Positions 9,341 to 17,310 of a stretch of DNA of 32,620 nt are shown here, one piece after another (positions within the stretch are counted from its first letter, which is position 1; every line of letters starts with the position of its first letter). A program made the translations under genes and the position numbers. The DNA is from Eubacteriales bacterium (GTDB lineage: Bacteria; Bacillota; Clostridia; Lachnospirales; Lachnospiraceae). The stretch covers positions 1 to 32,620 of the forward strand of contig JAUNGJ010000034.1 of assembly GCA_030524585.1 (NCBI GenBank), given 5' to 3'. The notes beneath the pieces are model-generated. The model had not been told where the DNA came from and did not search any database. It was given only the letters and a program-made list of their open reading frames with translations.

Positions 9341-9776
9341 ATTGTTTGTTATTGAGGGCAGTGCTGAAACATGGCAGGAAGCATTGCGAATCACATCTGG
9401 TATTCTGATGGAACAGGGCTGTGTCTGCGATGATTTCTATGAAAGCTGTGTAGAGCGTGAAATAAATTATCCTACAGGGTTGACAGAGCTTTGTCCGATT
9501 GCCATTCCGCATACCTCAAAGGAGTATGTGAAACAGGAAGCTGTATGTGCCTTGAAGCTGGCTGGTCCGGTAGAATTTCGTCGAATGGATGACAGTGAAG
9601 GCATTGTACAGGTGAAATATGTTTTGAATTTAGCCTTTCTGGATGATAATGAACACCTCGAACTGATTTCAAGAATTATTCACTGCATTAAGGATACAGA
9701 GTTTGTTGAAAAGATGGACCGCATGTCAATCGAAGAATTAGAAGTGTTTTTAAAAGATAAGTTTTTAAAAAAATAA
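9333..9776 (+). CDS. PTS fructose/mannitol/galactitol-type IIA component (SgcA-like)
   Basis: Phosphocarrier between HPr and IIB of PTS operon 1. Active-site His60 lies in PIAIPH, preceded by the family motif REINYPTGL. An ATG at 9297 is in frame but has no ribosome binding site. The GTG at 9333 is preceded by a GAGGTG stretch and overlaps the stop of the previous gene in GTGAGTAA, a common coupling arrangement, and gives 147 residues, normal for IIA domains. The next gene follows after 13 bp with AAGGAG. Family sure; start moderately sure. Confidence 0.9.
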   Translation: MSKLFVIEGSAETWQEALRITSGILMEQGCVCDDFYESCVEREINYPTGLTELCPIAIPHTSKEYVKQEAVCALKLAGPVEFRRMDDSEGIVQVKYVLNLAFLDDNEHLELISRIIHCIKDTEFVEKMDRMSIEELEVFLKDKFLKK

Positions 9777-9789
9777 GGAGATTTTAATT

Positions 9790-10596
9790 ATGTGGACAGA
9801 AGAGTTATTTCATACAGGGAAACCAGTAATTGGCATGATTCACTTGTTGGGAATGCCTACGGATCCGAAGTATGATCCTGACGGAGGAATTCAGAAAATT
9901 TTAGATACGGCGAGAAGAGATCTGCACGCATTGCAGGATGGCGGCATTGATGGAGTACTGTTCTGCAATGAATTCTCCATTCCATATACGGATAATGTAA
10001 AGCCTGTTACGATTGCGGTTATGGCCAGGATTATTGGTGAACTTATGGAGGAGATTAAGGTCCCACACGGAGTGTGCGTCGCCATGGATCCGTTGAAAGG
10101 ATACGATCTTGCAGCAGCCGTAGAAGCAAAATTTATCCGGCAGACTATCCATGGAACAACGGCTGGTGTGTACGGTATCACAAATGTTCAGCCGGGAGAA
10201 GTAGAAAGACACAAGGTAGAAGTGGGATGTAAGGATATTAAGACATTAACTCCGGTGATCCCGGAGGGAACAGAGCAGGTTGCCAAGAGACCTATTGAGG
10301 AGGTGGCGAAAACATTGTGCTTTAATGTGAATCCAAGTGCATTGTTGATTTACAGCAATACGCCTGGTTCCAGCATTGATGTTGCTCAGGTTTCCAAGGT
10401 GAAAGGCGTTACGGATACTCCTGTGTTTGCAAGCAATGGAGTAAAACCGGAAACCGTGAAGGATATTCTGGCAGTGGCGGACGGATGTATTGTGGGAACA
10501 GGAATCAAAGTGGATGGTAAATTTGAGAATCCGGTAGACCCTGAGCGGACAAAAGAATTAATGGCAAATGCAAGAGAAGCCAGAGGAGAGAGTTAA
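9790..10596 (+). CDS. BtpA/SgcQ-family protein
   Basis: A 268-residue TIM-barrel-like protein of the BtpA family. The cyanobacterial BtpA namesake affects photosystem I accumulation; in enterobacteria the relative SgcQ sits in a PTS cluster, and its reaction is unknown to me. Visible landmarks are PVIGMIHLLGMP (13-24), GGIDGVLFCNEFSIPY, GVCVAMDPLKGYD and the phosphate-site-like end VFASNGVKPETV ... DGCIVGTGIKVDG, which resembles the phosphate-binding strands of barrel enzymes acting on phosphorylated substrates. It lies between IIA and the epimerase, and its stop overlaps the next start by one base (TAATG). A role on the PTS product is inferred from context only. Confidence 0.85.
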   Translation: MWTEELFHTGKPVIGMIHLLGMPTDPKYDPDGGIQKILDTARRDLHALQDGGIDGVLFCNEFSIPYTDNVKPVTIAVMARIIGELMEEIKVPHGVCVAMDPLKGYDLAAAVEAKFIRQTIHGTTAGVYGITNVQPGEVERHKVEVGCKDIKTLTPVIPEGTEQVAKRPIEEVAKTLCFNVNPSALLIYSNTPGSSIDVAQVSKVKGVTDTPVFASNGVKPETVKDILAVADGCIVGTGIKVDGKFENPVDPERTKELMANAREARGES

Positions 10597-11225
10597 TGAA
10601 GATTAGTCCATCGATTGCATCGGCAGATATTTTGAGAATTGCAGATGAGGTGCAGTTTACGAATCAGTATTTTGATGATATTCATCTGGATGTGGCAGAT
10701 GGGATTGCTGTGGGAGAGATTTCATTTGGAATTCAGATGTGCCGAAGAATCTGTGAGATTGCAACGCTGCCTATATCCCTTCATCTGGAAGTAAGCAATC
10801 CGCTTCAGTATGTGGAGCAGGTGAAGCAGGGCAATTTTGACATGGTATTTATTCAGGTGGATTGTCTGATGAATGCAAAAGAAGTCGTTGGCATCTATCG
10901 GGCAAATGCAATACCTGTCGGTATTAATCTCAGTAACCTTGATCTGGAGCGGGAGGACTTGAGGGAATTGTTGGAGATGACAGGGCATGTGCTGATAAAT
11001 ACTACCTATCATAACGATATTCGCCAGAGCCTGAGACGGGAGATGCTGGATTATGCAATCCGTTTAGCTAATGAAACAGAGCATAAAGTATGGATTGACG
11101 GAGCGATAAATTGGGATATCATAAAAGAAATCCAGAATTCTAATATTTATGCGGCTGTTATGGGAAGAGCAGTATTTTCAGATAAGGCAAATGCAGTCAG
11201 GGAAAAGAAGAATTTGTTTGGATAG
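10596..11225 (+). CDS. Ribulose-phosphate 3-epimerase-family enzyme (SgcE-like), divergent
   Basis: TIM-barrel ketose-phosphate 3-epimerase relative, 209 residues. The metal and catalytic set of the family is kept: H30 and D32 (DIHLDVADG), H63 (SLHLEV) and D168 (WIDGA), as is the opening PSIASAD and the GRAVF phosphate site near 190. Two family hallmarks are altered: the DVMDG methionine is Ala34, and the NPGFGGQ lid/phosphate loop is replaced by a different segment around residues 134-145 (INTTYHNDIRQS). This suggests an epimerase for a substrate other than ribulose-5-phosphate. Last gene of PTS operon 1, ending before a GC-rich hairpin. Confidence 0.85.
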   Translation: MKISPSIASADILRIADEVQFTNQYFDDIHLDVADGIAVGEISFGIQMCRRICEIATLPISLHLEVSNPLQYVEQVKQGNFDMVFIQVDCLMNAKEVVGIYRANAIPVGINLSNLDLEREDLRELLEMTGHVLINTTYHNDIRQSLRREMLDYAIRLANETEHKVWIDGAINWDIIKEIQNSNIYAAVMGRAVFSDKANAVREKKNLFG

Positions 11226-11268
11226 AGTGATAAATAAATTATATAACACAAATCCAGGCAGATAAGGT

Positions 11269-11303
11269 GAAACCGGCTTCCACTGTGGGGCCGGTTTCGT
11301 TAC
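11269..11303. terminator. Terminator of PTS operon 1 / aroE convergent region
   Basis: Perfect 9-bp stem GAAACCGGC (11269-11277) and GCCGGTTTC (11290-11298) around a 12-nt loop. The 3' side is only moderately T-rich (TTTCGTT). It lies between two convergent genes and can act on both strands. Confidence 0.6.
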
Positions 11304-11328
11304 AGGTAATATGTCTTTACAGGTGAGA

Positions 11329-12210
11329 TTACAGTTTGATATCAAGATGGAAGTATTTTTCATTGACGATCTCAACGGGCATCTTTCTGCCTGTCCATAA
11401 TTCGAAGGAGGCAGCACCCTGAAACAGCTGCATATATAAGCCGCCTACAACCGGGCAGCCATATTCTTTTGCCATCTGAATCAGTTTCGTTTCATATGGA
11501 TGGTAGATCGCATCGGTTACAATGAGACCCGGATGAAAATAGGATGGATCAGCTATCAGGCATTTGTCTGTATCAGGGGCCATTCCCACATTGGTTGCAT
11601 TAGATAATATATCACTGTTCTGTATAGATGTCCTGAGTGCAGAATCATCTTCCAGCGGATGCACGGTAATCCTGCAATCTGTACGTTGATTCAGAACCTC
11701 AGCCGTCTTTTCCACATGAGTATAAAATTCATCTGCACGGTTAAAGACATGAATTTCCGATGCCCCGTCGTAAGCTGCCTGGGCCAGAATGGCGGTTGCC
11801 GCTCCACCTGCTCCAAGGAGTGTAATGACTTTATCTTTGATATCGTATCCGGAAGCGCGAATGCCTTCCACATAGCCGATTCCGTCGGTGGTGTGTCCAG
11901 TAAGGACGCCGTTGTCATTGACGATAGTATTTACGGCACCACAGATTTGGGCGACGGGGGAAAGTTTATCCGCGAGCTGACACATCCGGTTCTTGTCAGG
12001 CATGGTAATATTCCAGCCGCGTACATTCATTGCTTTGAAGCCTTCGATCGTCTGCTCTAAAGTTTCTAATCCTACATTAAATGCTACATATACATAGTCA
12101 AGTCCTGCCTGTGCCAGTGCTTCATTCTGCATGGAAGGGGAAATGCTGTGTTCAATGGGGCTGCCGATTAATCCGATCAGCTTTGTTTTGGCTGTGATTT
12201 CTTTTTTCAT
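11329..12210 (-). CDS. aroE: Shikimate dehydrogenase
   Basis: NADP-dependent reduction of 3-dehydroshikimate to shikimate in aromatic amino-acid synthesis; quinate/shikimate dehydrogenase is an alternative because the two are hard to tell apart by eye. Motifs (293-residue form): GSPIEHSISPSMQN for substrate binding near the N-terminus, NITMPDK with catalytic Lys73, HTTDGIG with Asp109, and the nucleotide loop GAGGA (133-137). The usual NVTxPHK motif reads PDK here. Start: the ATG at 12219 immediately follows AAGGAG with no spacing, whereas the ATG at 12210 lies nine bases from it, so 12210 is chosen. It stands alone, convergent with PTS operon 1 and divergent from deoD. Confidence 0.93.
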   Translation of the reverse strand: MKKEITAKTKLIGLIGSPIEHSISPSMQNEALAQAGLDYVYVAFNVGLETLEQTIEGFKAMNVRGWNITMPDKNRMCQLADKLSPVAQICGAVNTIVNDNGVLTGHTTDGIGYVEGIRASGYDIKDKVITLLGAGGAATAILAQAAYDGASEIHVFNRADEFYTHVEKTAEVLNQRTDCRITVHPLEDDSALRTSIQNSDILSNATNVGMAPDTDKCLIADPSYFHPGLIVTDAIYHPYETKLIQMAKEYGCPVVGGLYMQLFQGAASFELWTGRKMPVEIVNEKYFHLDIKL

Positions 12211-12233
12211 CTGTTTCATCTCCTTATGCTTTT

Positions 12234-12261
12234 ATTATAACCATTCCCCATATTTTTGCAA
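12234..12261 (-). promoter_or_regulatory. Sigma-A promoter of aroE
   Basis: On the minus strand TTGCAA (12256-12261), 16-bp spacer and a perfect TATAAT (12234-12239). The predicted start near 12227 gives a short leader that just includes the AAGGAG at 12220-12225. Confidence 0.55.
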
Positions 12262-12415
12262 ATTCTATCTTGGAATGAAATGGAAGAAAGACAGATATTT
12301 ATTGATAAAAGGCTGGGAATTTTCGGTAAAAAAGGGTATACTGGTAATACAATAGTCAGGTCTGAAAATTTTTTGAAATTTTCGATGACAAGATGAAAAA
12401 TAGGAGGATTTTATT

Positions 12416-13123
12416 ATGGCTACACCGCATAATGCTGCCAAGATGGGCGATATTGCAGAGACCATTCTTTTACCGGGAGATCCGCTTCGCGCGAAGGTGA
12501 TTGCGGAGACTTATCTGGAGGATGTGGTACAATTTAATAGTGTGAGAAATATGTTCGGATATACAGGAACATATAAGGGAAAGAAAGTGTCCGTGATGGG
12601 TACGGGTATGGGTATTCCATCTATCGGAATCTACAGCCATGAGCTGATTCATTTTTATGGGGTAAAGAACCTGATCCGTGTTGGCTCCTGTGGCGGCACT
12701 GTAGAGAAGGCTAAGGTTGGAGATGTTATCATGGCTCAGGGAGCGTGTACTAACAGCAGCTATGCACATCATTATCAGCTTCCGGGAACGATGTGCGCAA
12801 TTGCGGATTATGGTCTGCTCAAGACTGCCCAGGAGATCGCGGAGGAGAATGGAGTAAGATGGCATGTGGGCAACATCCTGTCTTCCGATGTATTCTATAC
12901 GGAGACTCCTGAGTGGAAGAGCTGGGCGAAAATGGGCGTGCTCGGCATTGAGATGGAGAGCTTTGCACTGTACTGTGAAGCAGCGCGTGCAGGAGTGAAA
13001 GCGCTGGGTATTTTTACCGTATCTGATTCCATGATAACCGGAGAAGAAACTACTGCTGAGCAGAGACAGAATGATTTTAAACAGATGATGGAAGTTGCTC
13101 TTGAGACAGCAATCCGAGCATAG
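12416..13123 (+). CDS. deoD: Purine nucleoside phosphorylase, DeoD type
   Basis: Phosphorolysis of purine (deoxy)nucleosides to base and (deoxy)ribose-1-phosphate; hexameric cytoplasmic enzyme of purine salvage. The 235-residue length is typical. Active-site residues fall where the bacterial family has them: His5, Gly21/Arg25 in PGDPLRAK, Arg44 in VRNMFGYTG, Arg88 in RVGSCGG, Glu179-Met180-Glu181 and Asp204 in TVSDS. TAGGAGG lies upstream of the ATG. Preceded by an AT-rich gap (12262-12415) in which I could not settle on a promoter. Followed 20 bp later by the next gene on the same strand, so it may lead the vWA/MoxR transcript. Confidence 0.97.
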   Translation: MATPHNAAKMGDIAETILLPGDPLRAKVIAETYLEDVVQFNSVRNMFGYTGTYKGKKVSVMGTGMGIPSIGIYSHELIHFYGVKNLIRVGSCGGTVEKAKVGDVIMAQGACTNSSYAHHYQLPGTMCAIADYGLLKTAQEIAEENGVRWHVGNILSSDVFYTETPEWKSWAKMGVLGIEMESFALYCEAARAGVKALGIFTVSDSMITGEETTAEQRQNDFKQMMEVALETAIRA

Positions 13124-13143
13124 GCTTTTAAAGGAGAAGACAG

Positions 13144-13566
13144 ATGGCATTGAAACCAACCGTATTGCTTTACAATTTTACAGACAAAAGACGAAGGAAT
13201 AAGGTAAGTACGTACTGTGCCATGCATGGAATCCGTGTAAGAGCGGTGGAGAGGACAAGCTATGAAAAACCGCTTCTGACGCTGGTTGATAAAGAAGCGG
13301 AGGTATTGTTTGAAGGAACCGCTGCGCTGACAGTGGGCGAAGAAGGAGAGAGGGAACAGGCGCCGGAGCAGATGGATTTTGCAGATGAGATGCTTGTCAT
13401 GTGCAATGTAGGCAGCCAGATGAATCCGTTCCTGTCCTATCTCCGAAAGGAGAAGGTCATTGTTCCGCTGAAAGCTGTGCTGACGCCAACCAATCAGTTC
13501 TGGAACTCAGTGGAGCTGTATACGGAGATCAGGCAGGAACATGAACAGATGGCAGGGCAGAGATAG
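13144..13566 (+). CDS. DUF3783-like small protein
   Basis: A 140-residue soluble protein resembling the DUF3783 family of Firmicutes; function unknown. It begins KPTVLLYNFTDKRRRNKV, a short Rossmann-like first strand followed by a basic stretch, and ends with a segment rich in aromatic residues and Glu (PTNQFWNSVELYTEI). The middle (about 62-80) is acidic and looks flexible. AAAGGAGA upstream of the ATG. Its stop overlaps the GTG of the next gene by one base. It sits between deoD and a vWA/MoxR pair, but nothing in the sequence says whether it works with either. Confidence 0.75.
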   Translation: MALKPTVLLYNFTDKRRRNKVSTYCAMHGIRVRAVERTSYEKPLLTLVDKEAEVLFEGTAALTVGEEGEREQAPEQMDFADEMLVMCNVGSQMNPFLSYLRKEKVIVPLKAVLTPTNQFWNSVELYTEIRQEHEQMAGQR

Positions 13567-14486
13567 TGGAGCAGATGAAAGAGAGTAACGAAGAATATCA
13601 ATTGAATGGAATCCGCTATATCTTACAGGAATCTCAGCAGGTACAGGTAGCTGGCTGCGAGGAGCTGACGGGAGATGTGGTGATTCCCAAAGAGGTAGAA
13701 GGGCATCCGGTGACAGGTATGGCGCCGTATGCCTTTTCTGCGGGAAAAATAAGCAGCCTGCGCCTTCCAAAATCTATGGAGAAGGCTGGGAAATATGTGT
13801 TTTACCGCTGCTTTTCGCTGAAGAAGCTGTGCTTTAGCGATGCCTTTATGGATATTGGAGCAGGGGCATTTACCGGCTGCAGGCTGCAGGAGCTTGAGAT
13901 TGATTTCTACCGGGGAGAGAGGTCCTGCCTAAAGTTCATTGCAGATGAGATACGGTATGCACTTTGGGTAACGATGCGTTATCATCGTCCGGATGGCCGG
14001 ATAGATATAGCGAAGGTGGTCTTTCCGGAGCATTATGAAGAGGCGGTGGAGAATACACCGGCAAGAATTGTAGAGACTCACTATCACGGAGTGGGTGGTT
14101 ACTATAGACAGAGTTTCTATAATAAGGAACTGAATTATAAAGAATATGATTCTTTGTTTCCATTAGCATTGGCTCAGGAAGAAGAGGACATACTGATTGA
14201 TATAGCCGCATACCGGCTTCAGTTTCCTTACCAGCTTAAGCAGGCTGCAGAAGAAGCGTACAGGGATTACCTGATGAAGCATATGGAGAAGGCGGGGCAG
14301 CAGTATGTGGTTCGTGAGGATATGTCTATGCTGCGATTTTTCGGGCAGGAGAAGCTGTGGAACGAAGAAGCGATGGACCAGGCGATCGAAAAGGCCTCCG
14401 AAGAAAAGAAGCTGGAAGCCCTGAGTCTTCTGATGGATGAAAAACGGAGATTATTTCCGAAAAAACGAAAAATATTTGATTTGTAG
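13566..14486 (+). CDS. Leucine-rich-repeat (BspA type) protein, cytoplasmic
   Basis: A 306-residue protein with an N-terminal BspA-like LRR_5 section (about 30-115: a first repeat VVIPKEVEGHPVTGMAPYAF, then SSLRLPKSMEKAGKYVFYRC, then KKLCFSDAFMDIGAGAFTGC). It is followed by an unrecognised alpha-helical region (150-306) rich in Glu, Lys and Tyr. BspA-type repeats are usually on secreted proteins, but there is no signal peptide here. The GTG at 13566 overlaps the previous stop; an ATG at 13575 is the alternative start. It lies directly upstream of the vWA gene (12 bp gap), so a role as interaction partner of the vWA/MoxR pair is plausible (inference). Confidence 0.75.
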   Translation: MEQMKESNEEYQLNGIRYILQESQQVQVAGCEELTGDVVIPKEVEGHPVTGMAPYAFSAGKISSLRLPKSMEKAGKYVFYRCFSLKKLCFSDAFMDIGAGAFTGCRLQELEIDFYRGERSCLKFIADEIRYALWVTMRYHRPDGRIDIAKVVFPEHYEEAVENTPARIVETHYHGVGGYYRQSFYNKELNYKEYDSLFPLALAQEEEDILIDIAAYRLQFPYQLKQAAEEAYRDYLMKHMEKAGQQYVVREDMSMLRFFGQEKLWNEEAMDQAIEKASEEKKLEALSLLMDEKRRLFPKKRKIFDL

Positions 14487-14498
14487 GGATGTAAATAG

Positions 14499-15815
14499 AT
14501 GACAGATGTACAGGAGAATCTGGAAGCAGTCTGCAGGGAGATTCTGGTAAATGCAAGAAATGAACTGTATCTGCGGATGCGTTTTATGGATGTGGCGCTG
14601 TCAGGCTTTGTCTATGCGCCGGATATGAATATAAATAGAATCGGAACGGATGGTTTTTGCATGTATTATCAGCCACAGGAAATTGGGGGGTTATACCGCA
14701 CGGACCGGATCATGGTCAACCGACTTTATCTCCATACGGTACTTCACTGCATTTTCCGGCATTTAATCCGACGAAACGGAAGAGAGAAATGGCTGTGGAA
14801 TCTATCCTGTGATATTGCGGCAGAGTCCATGATCGACAGTATGCAGCACCGGGCAGTCAGGCGGCCCCAGGCCTGGATTAGGCAGGATATTTACCGGCGT
14901 CTGCGAAAAGAGATGCAGGTTTTGACGGCGGAGAAGATTTACGGGGCATTTACAAGATGGGAGCTTCCGGAGCGGAAGCTTCAGCAGGTTATGGCGGAAT
15001 TCTGTGTCGATGACCATAATCGCTGGCCGGAGGATGATGATCAGAATAAAAAGAACCAGATTGAGAATCAGAGGAAGAATCAATCCGAGCAGATAGAAAC
15101 GGATATGGAGACATTTTCCAAAGAGGGCTCTTCAGATTCAGGAGATCTGCTTAAGCAGGTGAAGGTGGAGAATAAGGAGCGGTTTGACTATCGGCAGTTT
15201 CTGAGGAAATTTTCTGTGCTGAAGGAAGAGATGACCATTGATGAGGACAGCTTCGATTATGGCTTTTACAGCTACGGATTGCGCTTATATGGAAATTTGC
15301 CTTTAATTGAGCCTCAGGAGTGGAAGGAAGTGCAGAAGATAGAGGAATTTGCCATTGTCATAGATACCTCCATGTCCTGTTCCGGTGAGCTGGTGAAGAA
15401 GTTTCTGGAAGAAACCTATGCGGTACTTGGAGAGAACAACAGCTTTTTCAGAAAGGTCAATATCCACATTATTCAGTGCGACGAGACGGTAAAAGAGGAC
15501 AGGCTGATTACCGGTGAGGAAGAGCTGAAGGCATATATGGAGGATCTGACGCTAAAGGGTGAGGGCGGGACAGACTTTCGGCCGGCATTTGAGTATGTGA
15601 ACAGGCTGATAGAAGAGAAGAAATTTATCGGGCTGAAGGGCCTGATTTATTTTACCGACGGTCAGGGCATATATCCGGCAAAAAAGCCGCCTTACGAGAC
15701 CGCATTTGTATTTATGAAGGAAGATTATGAGGATGTAAATGTTCCGGTATGGGCCATGAAGCTGATACTGGAGGAGGAAGAAGTAGGAAGCAGGAGGGAT
15801 GGATATGGATATTAA
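14499..15815 (+). CDS. VWA-like protein with degenerate metallopeptidase-like N-terminal domain (DUF2201 type)
   Basis: The 438 residues fall into two domains. The N-terminal one (about 1-160) resembles the putative metallopeptidase domain of DUF2201 proteins, but the expected HExxH motif reads H79-T-V-L-H83 with H88 following, so the catalytic Glu is missing; D105 in NLSCDIAAE fits the third conserved block. A low-complexity Asn/Gln/Glu linker spans 175-225. The C-terminal von Willebrand A domain has a full MIDAS: D289-x-S291-x-S293, T358 (GGTDFRP) and D387 (FTDG). Such proteins partner with MoxR-type AAA ATPases as metal-dependent adaptors; the MoxR gene follows with overlapping ends. No membrane segment or signal peptide is seen. 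Confidence 0.88.
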   Translation: MTDVQENLEAVCREILVNARNELYLRMRFMDVALSGFVYAPDMNINRIGTDGFCMYYQPQEIGGLYRTDRIMVNRLYLHTVLHCIFRHLIRRNGREKWLWNLSCDIAAESMIDSMQHRAVRRPQAWIRQDIYRRLRKEMQVLTAEKIYGAFTRWELPERKLQQVMAEFCVDDHNRWPEDDDQNKKNQIENQRKNQSEQIETDMETFSKEGSSDSGDLLKQVKVENKERFDYRQFLRKFSVLKEEMTIDEDSFDYGFYSYGLRLYGNLPLIEPQEWKEVQKIEEFAIVIDTSMSCSGELVKKFLEETYAVLGENNSFFRKVNIHIIQCDETVKEDRLITGEEELKAYMEDLTLKGEGGTDFRPAFEYVNRLIEEKKFIGLKGLIYFTDGQGIYPAKKPPYETAFVFMKEDYEDVNVPVWAMKLILEEEEVGSRRDGYGY

Positions 15816-17310
15816 GCGTGCAAAGCAGGAGATTAAAGATGCCATCAGGGCATATCTTATTAAGGATGAGAGCGGAGAATATCTGATTCCGGCAATCCGT
15901 CAGCGTCCAATCCTTCTGATGGGACCTCCGGGCATTGGAAAGACCCAAATTATGGAACAGATTGCCAGAGAGTGCGGCATTGGGCTGGTGGCATATACTA
16001 TTACACATCATACCAGACAGAGTGCGGTGGGATTGCCATTTATCCGGGAAAAGCAGTATGGTGGGAAGACTTATTCGGTTACAGAGTACACCATGAGTGA
16101 GATCATAGCCTCTGTTTATGAGAAAATGGAGCAGACGGGGCTGAAGGAGGGAATCCTGTTCATCGATGAGATCAACTGCGTGTCAGAGACCCTTGCGCCG
16201 ACCATGCTGCAGTTCTTGCAGGGCAAGACCTTCGGAAATCAGAGAGTGCCGGAAGGATGGATCATTGTGGCTGCAGGCAATCCGCCGGAATATAATAAGT
16301 CTGTGCGGGAGTTTGATACAGTAACGCTGGATCGTATTAAAATGATGAATGTGGAGGAAAATTATCTGGTGTGGAAGGAGTATGCCTACCAGGCAGAGAT
16401 TCATCCGGCAATACTGTCTTATTTAGAAATCCGCAGAGATTATTTCTACCGTATGGAGACGACGGTGGATGGAAAAATGTTTGTGACGGCCAGGGGCTGG
16501 GAGGATCTGTCGCAGTTTCTGTATGCCTGTGAAATGATTGGAAAGAAGGCTGACAGAGAGGTGGTGCATCAATATCTGCAGCACTGGAAGATTGCTAAAG
16601 ATTTTGCAAATTATCTGGAGCTGTACGAGAAATACAAGAAAGATTACGGGCTTGACCGAATTGTGGACGGAGTCTATACAAAGGCGGCAGTAGAACGGGT
16701 GAAGTGCGCGTCCTTCGACGAGCGGCTTAGCGTTGTGGGAATGCTGATCGGCAGGCTGAACGAACGGTTTCGGAGCGCCTATGTGGAGGATGTATTTACC
16801 ACCAGACTTTTTGGTTATTTAAAGCAATATAAGACCTGCCGGAATCTGGAGAAGGTGGCCGAACAGGAGCAGGCGGACTATGAAAAGCTCAGGAAGGCAG
16901 AGCAGCTTTCCAGGCTGGACAATCAGATATGGAACAGAGTGACAGAGACTCTGGAGCAGTATCAACTGCTGATTCAAAAGGAAGGTCTGAACGGAGACGA
17001 AGCATTTGACCGGGTACGGGAAGAATTTCAGAAGACGGCACAGTGCCGGGAAGAGTTGGAAGAGCGGGCAGCAGAAGGATTGGAGCACGGTTTTGATTTT
17101 ATGGAGGATGCCTTTGGCGATAGTCAGGAGATGGTGTCTTTTATAACCGAGCTTAATACCGGATATTACAGTATCTGGTTTTTACGGGAAAATGATTGCG
17201 GCCGGTATTATAAATATAATAAAGGCCTCCTGTTTGATGAGAGACAGGAAGCCATATTAGAGCAGCTTGACGCAATTGAGGATAACCTGAACACAGGAAT
17301 TAAAGGATAG
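15805..17310 (+). CDS. MoxR-type AAA+ ATPase with C-terminal extension
   Basis: ATPase likely acting as chaperone or remodelling factor together with the upstream vWA protein. In the 501-residue form: Walker A GPPGIGKT at 40-47, Walker B ILFIDEIN at about 117-124, and sensor-1-like AAGNPPEYN near 155. The AAA+ core occupies roughly the first 270 residues. The rest is a charged, probably coiled extension (350-501), longer than a minimal MoxR protein of about 320. Start: the ATG at 15799 is only one base from AGGAGG (15792-15797), while the ATG at 15805 is seven bases away, so 15805 is preferred; either way the gene overlaps the vWA gene. Its 3' end overlaps the convergent permease by 11 bp. 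Confidence 0.9.
   Translation: MDIKRAKQEIKDAIRAYLIKDESGEYLIPAIRQRPILLMGPPGIGKTQIMEQIARECGIGLVAYTITHHTRQSAVGLPFIREKQYGGKTYSVTEYTMSEIIASVYEKMEQTGLKEGILFIDEINCVSETLAPTMLQFLQGKTFGNQRVPEGWIIVAAGNPPEYNKSVREFDTVTLDRIKMMNVEENYLVWKEYAYQAEIHPAILSYLEIRRDYFYRMETTVDGKMFVTARGWEDLSQFLYACEMIGKKADREVVHQYLQHWKIAKDFANYLELYEKYKKDYGLDRIVDGVYTKAAVERVKCASFDERLSVVGMLIGRLNERFRSAYVEDVFTTRLFGYLKQYKTCRNLEKVAEQEQADYEKLRKAEQLSRLDNQIWNRVTETLEQYQLLIQKEGLNGDEAFDRVREEFQKTAQCREELEERAAEGLEHGFDFMEDAFGDSQEMVSFITELNTGYYSIWFLRENDCGRYYKYNKGLLFDERQEAILEQLDAIEDNLNTGIKG

Noticed and set aside
12470-13159. 229-codon open frame antisense to deoD
   Set aside because: deoD has all active-site residues and a strong ribosome binding site; the antisense frame shows only shadow-like composition.
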